Shown here: in pieces, positions 58,204-64,000 of the stretch | Layout of the letters: each line of letters begins with the position of its first letter | Position numbering within the stretch: position 1 is the first letter of the stretch | NCBI GenBank assembly: GCA_032358165.1 | Contig: JAALGY010000015.1 | Span: 806,001-870,000, forward strand | Origin: Diplosphaera chodatii | Lineage: Eukaryota; Chlorophyta; Trebouxiophyceae; Prasiolales; Stichococcaceae | Direction: 5' to 3' | Length of the DNA: 64,000 nucleotides | Notes under the pieces: model-generated | Told to the model about the DNA's origin: nothing | The model's input: the letters and a program-made list of their open reading frames with translations, nothing else | The model's database searches: none | Position numbers and translations under genes: made by a program

Positions 58204-60693
58204 TCAGGCAGCCAGGCGGCAACTGCGGCGGCGGGCGGCGGGCGGTGTCTCAGGTGCCGGAGGCCCTGCCGACACGCGCTTGCCAGCGCGCTGTGGGTTC
58301 AGTGCCGGCGCCGCCGGTTTTGTGCCAGCGGCCGCTGCCTTCTGGGCGCTGCGACCGCGGCTCGCGAGCACCTTGCGCTGCGGCATCGCCTCATCGATGC
58401 GCGACTGACGGGTGCATGGGGGCGCCGACGCGGGCGCTGCCGGCACCTGTTCTGATGGCGACCCTGCCCCGGCGGCGCCAGCATCCTCTGCAGGTACAGC
58501 AGGAGGTGTGTCATCACGTCGCAGACATGCTTTTGGCACTGACGCCAGCAGAAAACAACACATGCCAAGCAGCGCGTTTCATCACTCAAGCCCAGCAGTG
58601 CCGTCTGCAAATCATCTGCCGGGCGCACCATCGCGCGGCGGGGTGGAGGGCGCTGGCGGCACATCTGCTGTCTGCTGCCCAGCAGCCGGCGAGGTCGGCT
58701 GCGTGTTGTCAGCACCCTCCAGGTGGTTCAGCACCAGGTAGTGGGCCACCGACTTGAACCCTGCAGTTCAGAACTCGGGCACATGAGCTCCAGGTGTAAT
58801 ACCTTTGCTTGCAGAGGTGTCGTCACTGCCAACATGGTGATAAGTTGTTGCATGCTGCCGGGTTGATATGTTCAGGCTGCACATCGAAGGTCAACAGCAG
58901 CGACTGTGACAGCCATTGACGCTGCATGGACACAGGCTCAAATGCTGGCACTGCACAGGCGCACCCATGGCGATGGCCTTGCGGTACAGGGCGCCAGTGG
59001 GCGCCCACCCGCGGCGCGTGCGGTGCTGGCTGCAGTTGCACAGCAGCGCGTCGCGGCAGTGCGGGCAGGTCCAGCCCGGGTTGGCGTTCACCTCATCCAC
59101 ATTCTCGCCGTACCGCATGAACAGGCAGTCCCCGCAGAACACCCCCTGCAGCACAGCCAGCTGGTGAACTGTCGATGGCTTGGCAACAGGCATGGAGTGT
59201 GCAGCCTTGCACAGAGTACAGGCACATGCAGGTCTGTTATCCGAAGTCTGTGTCTGCAAGTAATGCGAGCTGCAGAGCAAACAGGTCTGTTATCCAATTC
59301 TGTGTCTGCATCCAATGCGAGCTGCAGAGCAATATCAGGACAGCACATCTGATAGGAATGCTTGGTCGAAAGCACACCGAGAGCGATTGGCACTGCGAGC
59401 AGGAGGTGCGCTTGCCCATCGTCTTCTGGCGGCACTGGTGGCACGTCTGCCCCTCCACCTTGTCGTAGATGCGGTTGCCCTGCGCATCATAGCCATCCAC
59501 AAAGAGCTCCCTGCAGGCGAACGGCACGATGATCGTAGTCTGAGGCTTTTTAGCGGTCAGCAGACAATTTATGGCACAGCATCGCACATGCAGGTGCAAT
59601 TCAGCACGGGACTTGCAATGGTGATCAGGAGTATCTGTGATGCCGGGCAAGCATTGGAATCACGTTAACTTACCACGGCTGCTGACAGTCGCCCAGCATG
59701 GCAACGTGCTCCTGCGTGTAATTCTCCTCTGCAGCGCCCACTGCAAGCATCACGATCACACCTCAAGTTGCCCGTGACAGGGCGGTGCTGCATAGACCTG
59801 GCATCTAAGATGATGCCAGATGGGAAGGTCCATTTCCCGACTACGCTGTCCATGTTTGTTGCGTAGCGGCCAAACATACGGAACTAGCATGCACCCCAGG
59901 CTGTGCCCACCAATAAGGGTGTCGAAAGTGCGTCGCCGCTTGGAGCCAACTGCCTTATCTGCCGCATCAAGCGCACTGTCGTTGTAGTTTGGCGCCGGCT
60001 TCCCCTGCATGCAACAGGACCTCGATCCATGCATGCATTTGTGTGGCACAAGCATGGGCATCACACCAGGCGGTAAGCCTGGCACATGCATGGTCTTCGA
60101 ATGCAAGGAGGGGATAGATGGCGCCGGCACCTCTGTGCGGGACGAGCGACGCCGCTCCGACGGCGCGATGCGCACTGCTGGCTCTGAAGGCCGCCGTTTG
60201 ACCGGGCGCCGCTGCTGGGGCACCGACGCCTGATGCAGGTTGCTGGAAGCCTGCCAATTCCGGGGAGCATCGTCAGAGCAGCAGTCGCAGGCCAAGAGGA
60301 TGGCAAACCGTGGCAACAACGCAATCGCCGAGTCGATACGGTCTTCCGATGTGAACACGCTATGCACTGCACCGAAGCTTGTCTCCTGACAAGCCCCCGG
60401 CCGTGACTCGAGACATGATCCATGTCGCTGAGGTGCTGAGGTATGTTGTGCTGCCGCATGCGCTGATCGGAGCAAAGCATGTGCACGAGACATTGCGATG
60501 CGTGGCAATGTGCATTCAGGTCTGGCGATGCAAGTATCGTGACGATGTTTCCGGAGCTGTGTCAGAGGCGATCATGGACCGGCCAGATGATCTCGACAGT
60601 CACGACAGGCTTCACCTGTGCGAGGCCGATCTCTGTCATGCGCCGCTTGTTTTCAGCAATGCGTGCCAGGCGCTCGGCCTCATATTCGGCCAT
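58204..60693 (-). CDS. CDCA7-like protein with a 4CXXC (zf-4CXXC_R1) zinc finger
   Basis: CDCA7 proteins recruit the HELLS/DDM1 remodeller to chromatin and help maintain DNA methylation. The exon at 60693-60610 reads MAEYEAERLARIAENKRRMT and EIGLAQ, the typical N-terminal helix. Basic blocks follow (QQRRPVKRRPSEP; GSKRRRTFDTLIGGHS), then EENYTQEHVAMLGDCQQPW ending at a GTAAGT donor, and ELFVDGYDAQGNRIYDKVEG. The zinc-finger exons give CHQCRQKTMGKRTSCSQC (about 59450-59385) and VFCGDCLFMRYGENV, WTCPHCRDALLCNCSQH and RTRRGWAPTGALYRKAIAMG (59150-58965), so the CXXC pairs are present. FKSVAHYLVLNHLEG follows, and a Pro/Ala/Arg-rich tail stops at 58204. The frame is open above the ATG (KQSQRNRQPTQRPPSTAV) from an acceptor near 60749, so a further 5' exon is likely. 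DNA-binding role is inferred. Confidence 0.85.
59229..59334. repeat. 53-bp imperfect tandem duplication in a CDCA7-like intron
   Basis: CAGGTCTGTTATCC starts at 59229 and 59282, each followed by a TCTGTGTCTGCA stretch and ATGCGAGCTGCAGAGCAA. A few substitutions separate the copies. The duplication lies between the two zinc-finger exons. Confidence 0.85.
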
Positions 60694-61213
60694 GACTGCT
60701 GTTGACGGAGGCCGCTGTGTCGGCTGACGATTGCGCTGCGACTGCTTGTCTGCAACGTCAAGGCACGGCCGGTGTCGTCAGAAAAGACGCGTGAGCCTGC
60801 GAATGTGCAGCATTTACCAAGATTGCTGCAGTCCGCAAGTGTTCGCGATCGCGGAATTGTTCGTGCATGTTTTGAACGGAAGGGTTGATGGCATGTTGGG
60901 AATGTGGCCGTACAGGACACATGTACTGCTCAGCACCCACAGCATTGGCCCTGCATCTGAGCGAATGCAGCAGTCTGCGCTTCAACTTCCCGCAAGCGCA
61001 TCACACCAGGGTTGCCAAAAGTTCTGCTGTGTGACGGCAGCGGTGCACAGCATGTGCAACACAGAACCCGCAAGAGGTGCCGGCGGGCAAGCAATGCGCA
61101 GCCAGCAACCAGATGCTGCTCCTTGAAGATTAGCTGCCAACATTTTCTCTACAATGTGCAGAGACAGGCCGCCTGACTACTGCAAAAGAGATTCCGACGA
61201 ACGACCGCGCTGC
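60694..61213. other. Region between the CDCA7-like 5' end and the aspartate aminotransferase stop
   Basis: About 520 bp between two minus-strand genes. It should hold the missing 5' exon and promoter of the CDCA7-like gene and the 3' UTR of the aminotransferase gene. I could not fix a start exon in correct phase. Confidence 0.35.
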
Positions 61214-63946
<2,733 letters not shown>

Positions 63947-64000
63947 GACTCATCGTTTGGCGGAGCGGAAGCCGCGTAGCGGCACATCGCAACACATTCA

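Overview
This window is nuclear DNA from a GC-rich, intron-dense eukaryote, most likely a chlorophyte green alga (possibly Trebouxiophyceae). Four things point there. Every gene is split by many short introns, mostly of the GTGCGY/GTGAGY...GCAG type. NAD is made by the plastid-type aspartate route. There is a twin-arginine, thylakoid-lumen-like alpha carbonic anhydrase. TGTAA polyadenylation-like signals follow several stop codons, and a short TTTAGGG array occurs. No bacterial operon, CRISPR array, recognisable transposon or tRNA was found. Gene models were built by eye. TUFM, the peroxisomal carrier and RFC4 were closed exon by exon with consistent reading phase; the other spans are first-to-last coding position with some internal junctions unresolved.

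Layout, left to right: the 3' end of an unknown membrane protein (+, ending 599); LTN1/listerin, the ribosome quality-control E3 ligase (-, 805-11326); a secreted GH9 glycosidase-like protein with Kazal modules, a Pro/Thr linker and a hydrophobic C-terminus (+, 12046-18303); an ICE2/NARG2-like protein (-, 18920-24357); mitochondrial EF-Tu (+, 25091-28176); quinolinate phosphoribosyltransferase (+, to 30716), tail-to-tail with L-aspartate oxidase (-, 31004-34331); an unrecognised protein (-, 35297-36468); NOL6/Utp22 (+, 36961-44472); alpha carbonic anhydrase (+, 45681-47743); a peroxisomal NAD-carrier-like protein (-, 48179-50397), head-to-head with RFC4 (+, 50893-53085); a CD36-family membrane protein (+, 53864-57712); a CDCA7-like 4CXXC zinc-finger protein (-, 58204-60693); and aspartate aminotransferase (-, 61214 to near the right edge).

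Most genes are unrelated housekeeping functions. The exception is a theme of NAD and aspartate metabolism: the first and last enzymes of the aspartate-to-NAD pathway lie about 290 bp apart, a peroxisomal NAD-carrier-like gene lies about 14 kb away, and an aspartate aminotransferase lies at the right end. The most unusual protein is the GH9 homologue, whose DAGD catalytic motif reads EAGG and which carries N-terminal Kazal-like modules. Its gene also holds a duplicated splice acceptor and an intronic hairpin that buries a branch-point-like ACTAAC.
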